Below, in pieces: positions 1 to 11,539 of a DNA stretch of 64,000 nucleotides (positions are counted from its first letter, which is position 1; each line of letters starts with the position of its first letter). This DNA is from Ampelomyces quisqualis (taxonomy: Eukaryota > Ascomycota > Dothideomycetes > Pleosporales > Phaeosphaeriaceae), in contig JAGTXZ010000021.1 in assembly GCA_018398575.1 (NCBI GenBank), positions 930,001 through 994,000 on the forward strand, given 5' to 3'. The notes beneath the pieces were generated by a model. It had not been told where the DNA came from, searched no databases, and saw only the letters and a program-made list of their open reading frames with translations. The translations under genes and the position numbers were made by a program.

Positions 1-1581
1 CATGCAGGGGAAACCCGTGTTGCCGATGATGATGAGAAATGTGCCGAGGACAAGAGGCAGCACGGCGAATTGGAAGGATATCATGGAGTCGGGCGTGAGG
101 GTGAAGCCCAGATCGTTGAACATGGATGCCGGAGTGAAGATGCCCCACCAGTAAGGATTGATGCCGACTTTCTCGACGACAGCTCTGTACGTGGGTGTGT
201 ACCGGATCCAAGGTGTGAGGCACGCCATACCCAAGAGGTGGAAGCCGACAAAGTATACCGTCAGTACCAACGCGAGCATTTTCAGCGCCCGATATTCGAT
301 GCCCCCGAGCTCTTCTCGTTGCTCTTCTGAGAGATCTACAAAGTTCGAGTTGCGACCAATAGTAGGTGTCCAGCTGAGATATGGCATGGGGTCCTCGTCT
401 TCCTCCTTGGTCCGCGTGAGGAAACTTCCAAATGTCTTGGACCCCGACTGGAGACGCAGCACTCCGGTCGATGCCGCTGCGTTGTTGTCATTGCTACTAT
501 TGATCTCTGCGCCTGTTGCACGGCCTCTGTTGTAAACGGACACACCGCTAATAGGACGCTGTCGACTGGGCACGTCGATAGTGATGTGGTACTTCATGGG
601 ATGATCATCTCCGTTGATCAGCTCTGGAGGAACGGAATTCGATCGATTGCGCCTTGGGTGTGAATCTTGCGACAAGCCGCTCATGACTCTGTCCAACTTG
701 TCGTCTTCGTCTCTGACTTCTTCTGGCTTCAAGCCGAGATCGTAATCTCGTGGCCCGGGGATGCGCAGAGGGCCCTTTTGTTTGGATTCCCGCTGCTTCT
801 CCACAAAAGCAATGCTGTGTTCGCGATTCTTCTCGGGAAGACGGTCTGACGGAGATTCCACAGAGTCGCGTAATCTGTGCTGCTCACGCTGCCGAGGAGT
901 AGCGAGGTTGTCTGCCCACACCACATTGGACGCAACCTGATGCACCGGTGTCATAGGCCGCTCGAGGGGATCCATCTCGTCATCATGTGCGGGCTTGTTC
1001 GTGCGGATACCAGCGTTGCCGGTGCCATCGGTGAAGGCATGCTCGTCCTCGATTGTGCCGCCTTCGGCATGCCCATTTGTGTGCCTCATGACGTGAATCT
1101 GCCGATCGCCCACGCCGCGCTCCTCCTGGCTGAGATGACGTTCAACCCCTTCCCTCATATCGCTCTTCATCCTCGACATGGTGCGTGTATGGCGAGCGCT
1201 GCGGGCGTCGATGACGACATTCTGGAAGCGCTTCTCGAACCAGTACAAGCGGATGAAGACGACAAACGTGTTGATGAAGATGGGCGTGCACATGCAGGTG
1301 GAGATGAGCATCCAGACCTGCACATGCAACGGCAGCAGATTGACGTCGACCGTGTTGAGTCCACTCTGTGTCGACGCTCCGCTGGCAAAGAACAGCGCGT
1401 CAATGTACGCCAGGTCGCTGCCGCTGAACATAATCACGGACCCGAGTAAGGTGTGGAAGAGAATGTACGCATAGTGCAGCGTTATGAAGTTGGCGCTCGG
1501 CTTCAACCACGCCGCTGTTTTGACCCTTGGCATGCGCGCTTTGCACCACGCGAGCGTCGATATCCACGGCCCGAACACCAT
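1..1581 (-). CDS. trk1: TRK-type potassium transporter, N-terminal part (cut by window edge)
   Basis: High-affinity K+ uptake at the plasma membrane (Trk/HKT superfamily). The frame is open for 527 codons from the ATG at 1581 to the window edge, so the C-terminus lies outside. After about 35 residues comes a first membrane helix (FITLHYAYILFHTLLG), then selectivity loop 1 with SGASTQSGLNT. A long hydrophilic, charged cytoplasmic loop of about 300 residues follows, typical of fungal TRK. Near the edge are two more hydrophobic segments and the second pore loop, TPASMFNDLGFTLTPDSM. Only two of the four pore loops expected for the family are in view. No intron is needed in this part. The start could lie further upstream if a small 5' exon exists. 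The family call is firm; the start is moderately sure. Confidence 0.93.
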   Translation of the reverse strand, partial: MVFGPWISTLAWCKARMPRVKTAAWLKPSANFITLHYAYILFHTLLGSVIMFSGSDLAYIDALFFASGASTQSGLNTVDVNLLPLHVQVWMLISTCMCTPIFINTFVVFIRLYWFEKRFQNVVIDARSARHTRTMSRMKSDMREGVERHLSQEERGVGDRQIHVMRHTNGHAEGGTIEDEHAFTDGTGNAGIRTNKPAHDDEMDPLERPMTPVHQVASNVVWADNLATPRQREQHRLRDSVESPSDRLPEKNREHSIAFVEKQRESKQKGPLRIPGPRDYDLGLKPEEVRDEDDKLDRVMSGLSQDSHPRRNRSNSVPPELINGDDHPMKYHITIDVPSRQRPISGVSVYNRGRATGAEINSSNDNNAAASTGVLRLQSGSKTFGSFLTRTKEEDEDPMPYLSWTPTIGRNSNFVDLSEEQREELGGIEYRALKMLALVLTVYFVGFHLLGMACLTPWIRYTPTYRAVVEKVGINPYWWGIFTPASMFNDLGFTLTPDSMISFQFAVLPLVLGTFLIIIGNTGFPCM

Positions 1582-2426
1582 GGTTGCCGCCTCTCCTTGA
1601 CCGCGTGGGGGATTGTCTGTCGTCGAGCGGCCGGCGGGCCCCGGGAGTGGATGGGCGGGGGGTTGGCGGCGGGCTGGAGTGTCGGCGGTGGGTGATGCCG
1701 CCGTGTGTTTGGGCAAGGAAAGGAGGATACGAAGATACAGAGCGCAACCGACCTCACTGCAACTGTCTCCTTGCTAACGGAGCGACCCGGTATCTAGCGC
1801 CTCGCGTGGTTTCGGATGTGAGTCGCGTCATGCTGGAGAAGGGGATTGTCAAACAACGGGACGAGGAGGCTAAGCCGCAGGGTCGGTCGTTGTGGCTGTG
1901 GCTGTGGGTTCGAATGACGGTTCCCGGGTTGAGACCTGACCTGGACGCGCCGAAAGTTTACTCCGTGCCGTCAAATCACGTCGGCTACCCAGCTGCTTGG
2001 CCCCTGATAGGTCTAGCGTCCAAGCCCGCTATCCTGGGAACGCCATGTGTATTTCGTACAAACAAGCTTTCGGCCCCGCAGACGCCCATGAGGTGCGATT
2101 ATTGTGTATCAAAGCATGTACCCCAGGGCCCAGGAGCCGTTGGCCCACAGTACATACCCCTGTGTACCCAACAAGTCACCAAAAGCTGGATACCATGCCT
2201 GTGCCACTCTGGTAAATCAAGCGATTTCCGTTTAAATAATATTCACACCACCTAGCATACACCACCATCACCGCCCGTCTCGCCTACTGTACCAGAGCCC
2301 CATCCATCTACCTCAATGCAGTGTTCGCGTCGGAAAGATCCATCCTGGACCAAAGAAACGAAACAAGAGACGCGATCCATGCAATTTCCAAAACATCAAA
2401 CATTTGTCCTCACCCTACAACATCTT
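1582..2426. other. Intergenic, trk1 promoter / gsy1 3' flank
   Basis: No coding sequence can be supported. The open frames here have no family motif and are G/C-biased shadows running out of trk1. The 5' control region of trk1 and the 3' UTR of glycogen synthase must lie here. Confidence 0.6.
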
Positions 2427-4758
2427 CTAGTTAGCACCATCGGCACCGTTAAGAATAGTAGGTGTAGTGGCGCCCGAGTTAGGCTTACTCTTCGTCTTGA
2501 GCGTGAGCGGGAACGTAAAGTCATCGGGCTCTTCCTCTTCACTGTGGTATTGTTAGTAGTGTACATGCAGGTAGATATCATGGACATCTTACGGAAGCTT
2601 CCACGCAATATAGTCCTCGGTGCTCAGGCCCTCGCGTCCTTCTTGCAGCGAGGCAAAGTCGCCAGGCGTCATCATACCGGAGCGATCGCGAGGCGACCCG
2701 GGCTCAGATAGTGGCCGCGAGATCTTGACTTCTTGTGAGCCGAAGAAGTCGGGCTCTTCGTCGTCCTCGAACGAGCCGGGGTAGGCGCGGCGAAGAGCCA
2801 GTTGTCGTGCCTTGACGTATTCAAGACCCATGCGCTTCCAGTCGAGGAGATCGCTCAGACGCTCGGTTCGGTTCCGCTGGTTGATGCGTTGTCTCTTGCT
2901 CTTCTTGGTGAAGTCGAACATGTAGTCGACGAGCTGGTTGACCGAGTCGTCGACGCCCTTCATCCGTCGGTCGACAATGTAGATACCATAGTCTTCAGCA
3001 TTCTCAATCAGCTCCTCCATATAGCATCCAAAACCCGACAAGTTTGTTGTGATGCTGGGTACACCCATGACAGTACACTCGGCTGGGGTGTAGCCCCATG
3101 GCTCGTAGTAGGATGAAAAGACACCGAGATGTGTTCCGCGGACGAAGTCGTCGTAGTCGAGAGGAAGCACGGGATTCGCAGAGTTCAAGAACTCGGGGTG
3201 GAAGACAACCTTGACACGATCCGAGGGGTGGTTGAACAGCTGGCAGCGACGGAGCTGGGCCAACACTGGATCTTCGGCATCGTTAACCATGTTGTGGGTG
3301 ACAATCGGTGGCAGGTTGTGGCGCTTCATCGCGAACAACCGTCGGCGAAGCATGATCTTGTCAGCAGGTGTGATGAGGTCTTTGTCTTCTGGCAAGTCTT
3401 GGCCTTCAGTCCATGTCAAAGAGCGCTCGAACAGCTTTTTCGCTACATTCTCTGCAATGTTGTTGACAGTGTCATGTAGCGACTTGATGACAGCTTGGCC
3501 CTTGAGGGACTCGACCGACAAGGATTGCGTCTGCGCCGGGAGAATGATGAATGCGACGACCGTCATGTTCGAGTTCTCGCTCTTCATCTTGTGGTTCAAT
3601 CGCGCCAAAGATTCGATAAACATGTCCACACCCTTATTTCTGTACTCGTACCGACCCGCAGTGAAGAAGTAGAGAGTGTTCTCGGGATCGAAGTCGTTGT
3701 GACCGTAAAAGTGACCGCGTACAAAGTCATTGATCTTGACCTTTGCCTGCTGATGCAAGTTTTGGAACTCGTGGGTCGCCGAGAACTTCTTGACGTTCAG
3801 ACCGTTTGGCAGAACACCGTCTGGCTTTCGCTTCAGAAGATGCTCGCTCTCGTATGCAGTGATGTGCGAGACCGTGGTAAAGACATCGGCGGCGTGCGTA
3901 GCGGCGCGCTCGATGCAGTACCTGTGGTAGATTCCTCGCTTTCCGGCTTCGGCATCCACATCAAAGTGTTGTAGGTTGTTGTAAAAGTCTACGGAGCCAG
4001 CACAGAGGTAGCGCCCGAGCAGGGTAGCGTGGGTGGTGAAGATGGTGGTCACATCGATGCGGCGCTTCTTGCACAGCGGAACAGCGACACCTGCCAGCCA
4101 CTCGTGGAATTGGACAATGACGGCTCGCTTCTTCTCGTGGAAGACGTACTACCCAGGCATCAGTGTGCAGTTTGAAGTCACGGGTAGTCGGCACTGACCT
4201 CGCCAAGGAACCATGCGACCATGTAGCCAAAGACGATGGCCTCGTTGGTCTCGGAATCGCCGGGCGGCGAGGGGATGCCCGTGGTGGACCACAGGTCGCC
4301 CTTCCACTCGTCGAGCCAGGAGTAGCCCGTGCCGGTGTCGAAGAGAAGCACGCGCGGTGCGCCGTCAATCAGCCATCGTCCATAGAGGGTCTGGATGCCG
4401 CGGTCCTGCATCGACTGGATTGTGGCCACAAGGGCCGGGTCCTTGGGCTCTATCGGCTCGACCTCGACCGAGGCCTGGTGTGTTTGTCAGTACAGTCCTG
4501 CCCACCATGACTGCGGGCTCGCTTGACGTACCGATGCCCTGTTCCAGGGGCCGATGAGAGTGTAGGATGCGCCATACTCGGCCGTGGTGACCTGCGCCTT
4601 GGATTTGAGGACCGAGTAGATGCCGCCCACTGGACCATGTCAGGTGTCTGCGGCTGGGAGCTTGAGAGGGGGAGCTTGGTACCTCGGTTTGCGACCTCGG
4701 TAGCGACCTCGAAGAGGACGTGGTTGGCGACGTCTCGCGTCGTTGTTGTCGCGGCCAT
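2427..4758 (-). CDS. gsy1: Glycogen synthase (GT3)
   Basis: Transfers glucose from UDP-glucose to the growing glycogen chain in the cytosol. Five exons fit in frame: 4758-4683, 4629-4532, 4474-4199, 4148-2593 and 2541-2427, giving 706 aa, the usual length for fungal Gsy. Exon 2 opens with the UDP-glucose-binding VGGIYSVLKSK. Exon 4 holds the long catalytic part (TTIFTTHATLLGRYLC; PSRITT-type block GVPSITTNLSGFGC; EPWGYTPAEC). The C-terminal tail is rich in Ser/Arg (RPLSEPGSPRDRSGM), as in the phosphorylated regulatory tail of yeast Gsy2. The last small exon, beginning EEEEPDDF, restores the conserved fungal C-terminus after donor GTAAG at 2592. The open frame that stops at 2589 is only read-through into that intron. 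Family certain; exons well supported by frame. Confidence 0.95.
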
Positions 4759-5980
4759 TGCGTGTGCCGGCCGAGATGTTGCTCGTGTGGGAGCAGAGTG
4801 CACAATGGCAGGCAGAGGTCAGGGTTTTGTTTGGGAAAGACCAAGTGAAGGTCGGGTAGCGTGGCAGCTCGCAGCTAGTGCCCTGGCTTTGGTTGAGCTA
4901 GGTGCTGCGGGCTAGTCGAGTCTGCGGTGCTGCAAGGTGATTGATCTAACGGGGCTCCGCGCGCTATTGGAATCGGTGCGGAGTACTTGGGCACTGATTC
5001 AACCGTGGGCCCTGTCCGTAGAGAGAATGCCATTGATGAAGAGCCGCACGTTGAAGATATGCCATTGCCCGGCCCGCACGAGCTCTGCTTGGCTCCAGCG
5101 TGGAGAGAGGTTGGCAGCGCAAACGAAGGTCAGAGCTCGAAACATGACGTAGACGGGCCCGCGTCCACCCCATCCATCACTGCACCACAGGTTCCCATTG
5201 CACCGACTGCGTCCACGTGCTCCGTCCCTATGTCGCTGAACGACTGCACAACAGCCAAGAATGAGGTCGTTCCCCGCGCGGCCTCACGACGAAAATGCTG
5301 GCGGTTGTCGCAGCGACAGGCCAGGGTGCAGTCAACAGTTCAACACGTCCGCTTGTGGAAATGAGCGCGGCCCATGGTCCCGATTCCGCACAGGACGAGC
5401 GTTGAATCCTCCTCAACGAGTCTTCTTCTTCTTCTTCTTCTTCTTCTTCTTCTTCTGCTTCTTTTCATGAGTACTTCGCCGTGGCAGGACATGGCCATGG
5501 TCGAGCATCCCCTTTCCCTCGACTGTGGAGCGGTCCGCTGCAGCCAACGCCGCCATACTGCCGATGATTGCGGGGTTACCGTTGGGGCCTGACAGCCCGC
5601 AAGCCAATCGGTGGGCCCGAGAGCGGAGGCGCAGTCCACGTGAGAACACCAACGCAGCCACCAGCGTGCCGATCGGAAGAATTGCCGGCCACATGTCACG
5701 ACAAACCGTGTCCATCGAGTGACATTCACAAGCCACGTCTGCTTTACTCCAGAATTGGCACATGGATGATTGTGTCTATCGTAGAAGGGACTAGGGAAAA
5801 TACCAAACCGCCTACAGGGCAATGCCAAGAAATCAAAGGGATGGGATGCGATAGGTAAAAAACAAAGGGCCAAATACTAGCGGAATATCAAAACTGTTCC
5901 ATCCCGCACGTCAGGGTATCATAAACATTAACATGATTCGTATCCACAACCCCCCCGAATCTCCTCGTCCAAGAAAACCA
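4759..5980. other. Intergenic, gsy1 promoter side
   Basis: A 1.2-kb stretch with no supported gene. It contains a TCT triplet microsatellite at 5421-5456 that generates artificial poly-Lys/poly-Leu frames. The gsy1 upstream region and the 3' flank of the RA-PH gene share this gap. Confidence 0.55.
5421..5456. repeat. TCT/AGA triplet microsatellite (12 units)
   Basis: Twelve uninterrupted TCT units, followed by an imperfect GCTTCTTTT tail. It lies in intergenic DNA between gsy1 and the RA-PH gene and is likely length-polymorphic. Confidence 0.95.
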
Positions 5981-8854
5981 CTACTTGCCAGACCGGTCAA
6001 TCACAAGCGTGTTGGTGTCAGGTACAGTGGCCAAGAGACTGCCCGCAGCAATCTGATTGCCCTCCCTGAGATCCAGCATCGGTCCCTTCGCCTTGGTTCC
6101 ATCCATTACCCCTCGTCCCACAGGTGCATGGCCTTGAGAGTAGCCAGCTTGCGACAGCAGTCCGCCCCCAGTAAAGGCTTCTCGGTCATCTTCTGGCGCT
6201 CCCTTGTGGTTGTTCTGGGTATAGGCAGCCAACGGCTCACCACGACCCTTCAATGACCGCGTCCTCTCATGCCCGCCTGTGCCATAGGTGCCATGTGCAC
6301 GAGCCGAAGACGTCGTCGGCCGCGCACGCCAGTCTGTAGACGGAGGTACCTTGATCGCTTCTTCGATGGATGTCGCACTCTCGACCAAGGGACCTGCCGC
6401 AGCACCGGGATTGTATCCCTTGCCCTTGTTTGCATGTTGCGGTGGCGGACGATATTGGGGTGTCAGATCTACCAGAGGCTCCGGCATGCCTGGTACACGC
6501 TTGGAAGCACTTCGTTGCAGGTCGCTCGAATTTCGTCGGTGGTGTGTGCTGCGCACCGAGGACCGACGAGTCAAGCCCGAGTCGTGATTCGAGCATGCCA
6601 TGCGCTCCATGCCACTGATCAAGGATGGCCCTTCGGTGAACGGCCCTTTCTGTTTCTGTTCTCGTTCTTGGACGGCCTGCTGGCGGCTAGTGTACACCCG
6701 CCCGAGAAGTCCGGTCGGGGTGAATGGCTCCTCCTCCTGTTGCTCACAGCTCCTTCGCATCGAGTTCTGACGACTGGTGTTTTGCGATGCGTTTTCGACC
6801 AGGGCTGGGGCACTCCTGTTGAAAGCCGAAGGAGGAGGTTGCTTGATTCGTAGAGATTTCTTGCGCGCGTGCATGGCCCTCGTGTCCAGCCCTGCCAAAG
6901 GCTTGTCTTCGGGGAACTCTCCCGGCTTGTGCACCTCAATCGCATCCAACGTCTTGTTAAAATTATCAAGATCCAAGAGGGACGAGAACGCGCCAAGCTG
7001 ATAGTGAGATCCCACCGACTCACCCCTCGAGTGAGCAGATGCAAGTGGCCCTGTGTCACCACCGGAGACATTGCGCTGCGCATGAGTCTTCTTCATTCCT
7101 TCGCCCTTTTGATGCTTGAGATACCAGCTTCGCCAACGCTGCATGGCTTTGTAAAACAGGGTCGCGGTGTTTCGGTCATTGGTACAGAAGAAGTGAACGT
7201 ATTGCGACTCGTCGGCAAAAATGTTGGACTTTTGCAAACTCTTCACAGCGAAGCATATTTTCTTTGGCGGCTTGACTTTGCCCAATTTCTTCTGCGTTAT
7301 CGTGTAGATGTCGTAATCGGTCATGGTCAAAATGTTTTCATGATCTTTTTCTTTCGCCTTTTCGCTCTTGGCCATAACTAGCTGGCCATCTGGCCGCAGG
7401 GTGAGGTAGCGTTTCGACCACTTGCCAGGCTTTGAAGAGTACTGGATAAAGCATGACATGCCTTCAGGCCGCGTCTCCGGTACCTTGTACGCAAGGAGGT
7501 CGTCCTGGTCGATGCCATCGAGTTCCGAGTCAATGATGGTGAGATCGTTCTGCATGTCTGCGTCCCACGAGTTCATGACATCTCGGACGTACTCGTAGTT
7601 CCGTAGAGGTCGTACGATGCTGACTTTGACAAACAGCTCTTGCATCACGGCAGTCCTCACGTCAATTGGGTCTGTCAGGATAATGGAAGCTGTTTTGATC
7701 AGATCCAATGGAGTCGTGGTTGGTGTTACTGGTAGCAGAATGCGTTTTTTGCCGCAAACAACAGTCACTCGCTGTAATGGTATTAGCGTGACACCTGAGA
7801 CTAGACTGAATACACTTACCCTATCTCCGGCGTTCACAGCTGAGGTAGGAGCATCAATTCCAAGGACTATGCCACCGCCGCCCGGTTTGATCACCTCGGG
7901 AGCACGATCACCGGGTTGCAGACTGAGCTGCGGGGTCTTTGATGTCTCCATGGGGCTCAGCTGGGTCTCTGGCGTCAGGCCGTCATCCCTTCTACGCTTG
8001 AAGAGTCCAAGGTTACTGTCCTGTCGTGGTGATAATAGTGGCGGGGAAGACGGCGCTTTGCGGGCTCTCTCTAGGTCAAGCTTTGTTTTGCGTTCCTCGT
8101 CTTTTCGCCTGGCTTGTCGAACTTGCTCGACCTGTTCTCTACGCTCGTCTTCTTGGCGTTTTGCCTGGCGCGCCTCCTGTTCTCTGCGCTGAAGCATCTT
8201 GTGAGCCTCGGCTTTGCGCAGTCGGGTTCCACGCTCTTGTTCAGCTCTCTGCTGCTCCTCTTGTCTCTGCAGGGCCGCTGCTCTTTCTGCTTCTTCCTGG
8301 CGCCGCAGCGCCTCCAGACTGTCGAACTCAGCTTGTTTGGCTTCTCGGTTTGCACGCGCCTCGGCGTCACATTGATCCTTGAGCAGTCGCTGCCTTTCCC
8401 GCTCTCTCATCAGAAGATCCCGCGCGCTGTCATCGGCCTTGGGCGACGGCAACTGGTTCGAGGCGGGCCCTGCGGTGTCCTCAGGCTGCTTGGCGGTCCG
8501 CGGCCGGTGCTGGGCGGTGTTGGCAGAGTGCTGGGCGTGCTTAGGAGAGCTCGCAGCGCGGACTCTAGACGGAGACGGTTGTGGTGGTGGGGGGGTCTGG
8601 TTCGCCTGGAGGGTGTTGACGCGCAGAGGGGCGTGCGAGACAGTCGGGCGGCGGTGGTAGCGGCTCATGCTCCTGCTAACGGTGGCTTCTTTCTGGTGAG
8701 CCATATCGGGCATGGGTGGCATCGGGGGTAGTGAAGGTACGGGCGGAGGGCTCTGCTGCTGGGCGTGCTGCCCCTGGGCGCGGCGCACACTTCTGTAGCG
8801 AGACATTTTCTGCCCTATCGCGGCCGTCGCTGGGGGGACGGTCGCGGTGGCCAT
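5981..8854 (-). CDS. RA-PH domain adaptor (MRL/Grb7-like architecture)
   Basis: Probable cortical signalling adaptor; not recognised as a named fungal gene. The frame encodes 957 aa as read through. A 48-bp in-frame intron (7819-7772, donor GTAAGT, acceptor TTACAG) is likely, which gives 941 aa. The N-terminus is Pro/Gln-rich, with two SRYR/SRYH motifs (near residues 18 and 61). Next is a long Arg/Glu/Gln-rich coiled coil (about 145-270). Then comes a ubiquitin-like Ras-association region starting at RVTVVCGKKRILLP, followed by a PH domain (SCFIQYSSKPGKWSKRYLTL to MQRWRSWYL, about 480-600). The C-terminal third is Ser/Pro/Gly-rich and disordered. In animals the RA-PH tandem occurs in MIG-10/RIAM/lamellipodin, where it links Ras-like GTPases to actin. 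A similar role here is inferred only from domain order. Confidence 0.8.
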   Translation of the reverse strand: MATATVPPATAAIGQKMSRYRSVRRAQGQHAQQQSPPPVPSLPPMPPMPDMAHQKEATVSRSMSRYHRRPTVSHAPLRVNTLQANQTPPPPQPSPSRVRAASSPKHAQHSANTAQHRPRTAKQPEDTAGPASNQLPSPKADDSARDLLMRERERQRLLKDQCDAEARANREAKQAEFDSLEALRRQEEAERAAALQRQEEQQRAEQERGTRLRKAEAHKMLQRREQEARQAKRQEDERREQVEQVRQARRKDEERKTKLDLERARKAPSSPPLLSPRQDSNLGLFKRRRDDGLTPETQLSPMETSKTPQLSLQPGDRAPEVIKPGGGGIVLGIDAPTSAVNAGDRVSVFSLVSGVTLIPLQRVTVVCGKKRILLPVTPTTTPLDLIKTASIILTDPIDVRTAVMQELFVKVSIVRPLRNYEYVRDVMNSWDADMQNDLTIIDSELDGIDQDDLLAYKVPETRPEGMSCFIQYSSKPGKWSKRYLTLRPDGQLVMAKSEKAKEKDHENILTMTDYDIYTITQKKLGKVKPPKKICFAVKSLQKSNIFADESQYVHFFCTNDRNTATLFYKAMQRWRSWYLKHQKGEGMKKTHAQRNVSGGDTGPLASAHSRGESVGSHYQLGAFSSLLDLDNFNKTLDAIEVHKPGEFPEDKPLAGLDTRAMHARKKSLRIKQPPPSAFNRSAPALVENASQNTSRQNSMRRSCEQQEEEPFTPTGLLGRVYTSRQQAVQEREQKQKGPFTEGPSLISGMERMACSNHDSGLTRRSSVRSTHHRRNSSDLQRSASKRVPGMPEPLVDLTPQYRPPPQHANKGKGYNPGAAAGPLVESATSIEEAIKVPPSTDWRARPTTSSARAHGTYGTGGHERTRSLKGRGEPLAAYTQNNHKGAPEDDREAFTGGGLLSQAGYSQGHAPVGRGVMDGTKAKGPMLDLREGNQIAAGSLLATVPDTNTLVIDRSGK

Positions 8855-9794
8855 GGCGGCGCGTCGATGTTGTGCTACGCTGCTGTGCTGGAATGCGGCG
8901 AGTAGCGGCGCATCGAGGTGAGGGGGGTCAGAACTTGGAAGTCACAAGAGGGCGTCTTCCAGGAGCAAGCGCGCGGCGCGCAAAGAGCGCGTCTGCTTCT
9001 TACATACGTAGATTGCCCTCCAACAGTAGCGCCTTCAGGTCTGAATTGACCAGTAGCAGACTGTTTTGGATGAAGACGCTAAAGCCCTTAATTTCACCAC
9101 ATCAGCGCGTGTCAGCCACCGGCCGTCCTCCCCCGCCCCGGGGACCGCTGCCAGCCACAGCCTTACATGCCCTGCAGCTGCGGGACGATCATGCCCGTCT
9201 TGGTCATCCGTATGTGGCCACATGCAGCAACTCACAGCATCGTGGTGACAGTGAAGGAACCGAGCTCTAAGGACGGCGGTGGCGGAACGATTCGGATCCG
9301 TGTCACATCTGGCCATGCAGCGACATGTCCTGGAATGACATGCAATTGTGTAGAGTGATTCGCATCCCGCGCACTTGTTTTAGATGGTGTTCTAGGGACA
9401 CTTGTAAGAGCAAGATAAGTAGCAAGCTAATACCACGGATCCCAGAAGCAAAGACGGCTGTATAAAACCAAGAAAAAAGTTTGCGATTAGCGGGACCAGC
9501 GCGTGAGTGAGATTTTATCTCTCTTCTTGGAGGAACCATGTGGGCTGCGGAGTTGGCAGGTAGGCGCAAGGTTGGCTGGTATTTGAACATGTACATGGAA
9601 CGCCAAGGCCTGCCCCGATGCTCCGTGTCCATGCCTGATCCAGTCTAGGTTTGGTACCTGTTTCTGTATATCGTGCTATGCATGTACAACCGCGGATATC
9701 GAAATCAAAGGGTATCGTATCCAGAAGAAGAAAAAGGTTCTCCTCAAAACATCCCTGAACCAAAGTGGAGAAAAAGCGCCCTTCGGAATCTTCT
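8855..9794. other. Intergenic, RA-PH promoter / F-box 3' flank
   Basis: 940 bp without a supportable gene. Short frames on both strands lack motifs and overlap each other. A mixed G/C- and A/T-rich composition is all that can be seen. Confidence 0.5.
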
Positions 9795-11539
9795 TCACCT
9801 CCACAAATCCGCTCTACTCGCCCTCTTCTCCCTCCCCGCATGACTCATCCAACTGGCCCGTGGCATCGCATCTCCTACAAAACTCTCACTATGCGAATGT
9901 CCATGTCCAAACCCACCGCTCGGCCCCAAATGGCCTGCACTCCTTGGCCTCGCGTCATCCGCTGGAACAGCCAGAAACCCTCCAAGCCCGTTCGGTACGA
10001 CAACACTCTTCCTAGCCTCGCCGCCCCATTGCGGTCCCAGGCCTTTGTGCGCCGAGTAGCTGCTTACGGGGCGGCCGCCGGAAACGGAGAAACGGCGGCC
10101 AGAGGATTCGGGCGGGATGATGGATGTGAAGATCCATTCCAACTCGTCGAGGCCTTTGGAGTAGACCTCGAGGGGTTGGTTGAACATGGGGGTCGGGACC
10201 TCGCTGAAGGGGCGGACGGGTGGCGCTAGGGTGAGGGTTTCGGGGAAGTCGGGGTCGCGGACGTAGAGTTGGCGGAGGGCAGGGAGGCAATTGTTGATGA
10301 GGGATTGGGCGAGGTAGTGGTAGTACGAGGCGCCGGGGGGGTAAAGCTGGTTTGACGAGGTGGAGATGATTTCGTAGTGGAGCTTGTGGAGGGTGCAGGA
10401 GGCCATGGGCGGGACGGGGTCGAGATGTAGGGCGGCGGTTACGAGCGCGGTGTACTCTAGAGTCTTGAGACTGGTTGCCGCGGAGAGGACGAGGTGGAGC
10501 GACGAGGGTGAGATGGCGGAGCAGTCCTTGATAACGAGTGTGCGCAGTCGGTTGGCGCACATTGGGCTCGTCAGGTACTGGGCGAGTCCCTCTGCAGTGA
10601 TGCCGTGGACCTTCTCCAGCGTCAACGTGCCCAGCGCGGGGAATGGAGGAAGACCGGCGGCGTTGTGCAGCGTCGAGTCGTTCAACCACTCGACGCCAGA
10701 CACGCGCAGTTCGGCGAGGTTTGGGAGCGTGCCAAGGACCTGCCGCAGGACGCTCGGTTCCATGCGGATCTTGTTCAGCTCGATGACGCTCAGCTCCTGC
10801 CAGTAGCCGTGCATGAGCGACTCGAGCGTCTGCTCGCCGCCCTCGTTGTACTTCATCTTCCGGATGTGCGGACATCGCGCCTGCAGCTCCTGGCGCAGCA
10901 GCTGTGCGGAGGGGTCGCCGGTGTAGAAGCCGTCGGGCAGGTCGACGTACTCGAGGTTCGGACAGCCCGAGACGGTGCGCGCGAGGTCCGCCTTGGCCGC
11001 CTCGCGCAGCATGTACGGCAGCTTGATGAAGCGCACGCGCTGGCCGAGGTACTGGTTGCCGCGCACGCTCTGGCACAGCTGCTGCAGGCGCGCCGTGGGG
11101 CGGTCCATGTCGTCGCCGTGGCGCGACTTGCGGCGCTGCTCGGCGAAGACCTCTTCGAGCTCGCAGTAGTGGACGGCGTCGATGCGGATGCTGTTGTACC
11201 TGCGCACTGTCAGAAGCCGCCCGGGGAGAGCCGTGGCCGCACTTACAGCAGGCCCGCCGCCACGCCATACCACTGCCGCCGCGTCAGCGCGCATTGGGCC
11301 AGGTCGCGCATGTCGCAGCTCATGCAGCCGTCGTTGCCGCTGTCCTCGCTGCCGTCGAGCGTCTCGTCGGCCGCGTGCGGGCACACTTGCTCCAGGATGC
11401 GGCGCAACACCGCCTCGGGCAGGCGCAGCGTGTGGTCGGGCCCGTGGTATGTGTATGTCGCAGACGAGTAGGCGTCATTGCGCGGCGCGGCGCTGGCGGG
11501 CTTGCTCTTCTTCCGCGAGAAGCGCTTGAAGAAGCCCAT
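9795..11539 (-). CDS. F-box / leucine-rich-repeat-like protein
   Basis: Likely substrate adaptor of an SCF-type ubiquitin ligase, inferred from fold pattern only. Two exons (11539-11247 and 11199-9795, 47-bp intron) give 565 aa. The start is a basic MGFFKRFSRKKSK. An F-box-like segment follows (LRLPEAVLRRILEQVCP ... DLAQCALTRRQWYGVAAGLLY), interrupted by an acidic Asp/Glu/Gly insertion. The middle shows repeated leucine-rich units of the amino-acid pattern LxxLxVxxxxWLxDSTL and LRTLVIKDCSAISPSSLHLVL. The C-terminal 100 residues are Gly/Ser/His-rich and disordered. No specific orthologue is recognised. An LRR protein without SCF function is possible. Confidence 0.8.

Noticed and set aside
1527..2255. 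242-codon plus-strand frame across the trk1 start
   Set aside because: Overlaps the trk1 5' end antisense, Arg/Pro/Cys-rich, no recognisable motif.
5340..5873. 177-codon minus-strand frame with poly-Arg/poly-Lys
   Set aside because: Created by the TCT microsatellite; frames on both strands through it are equally open.
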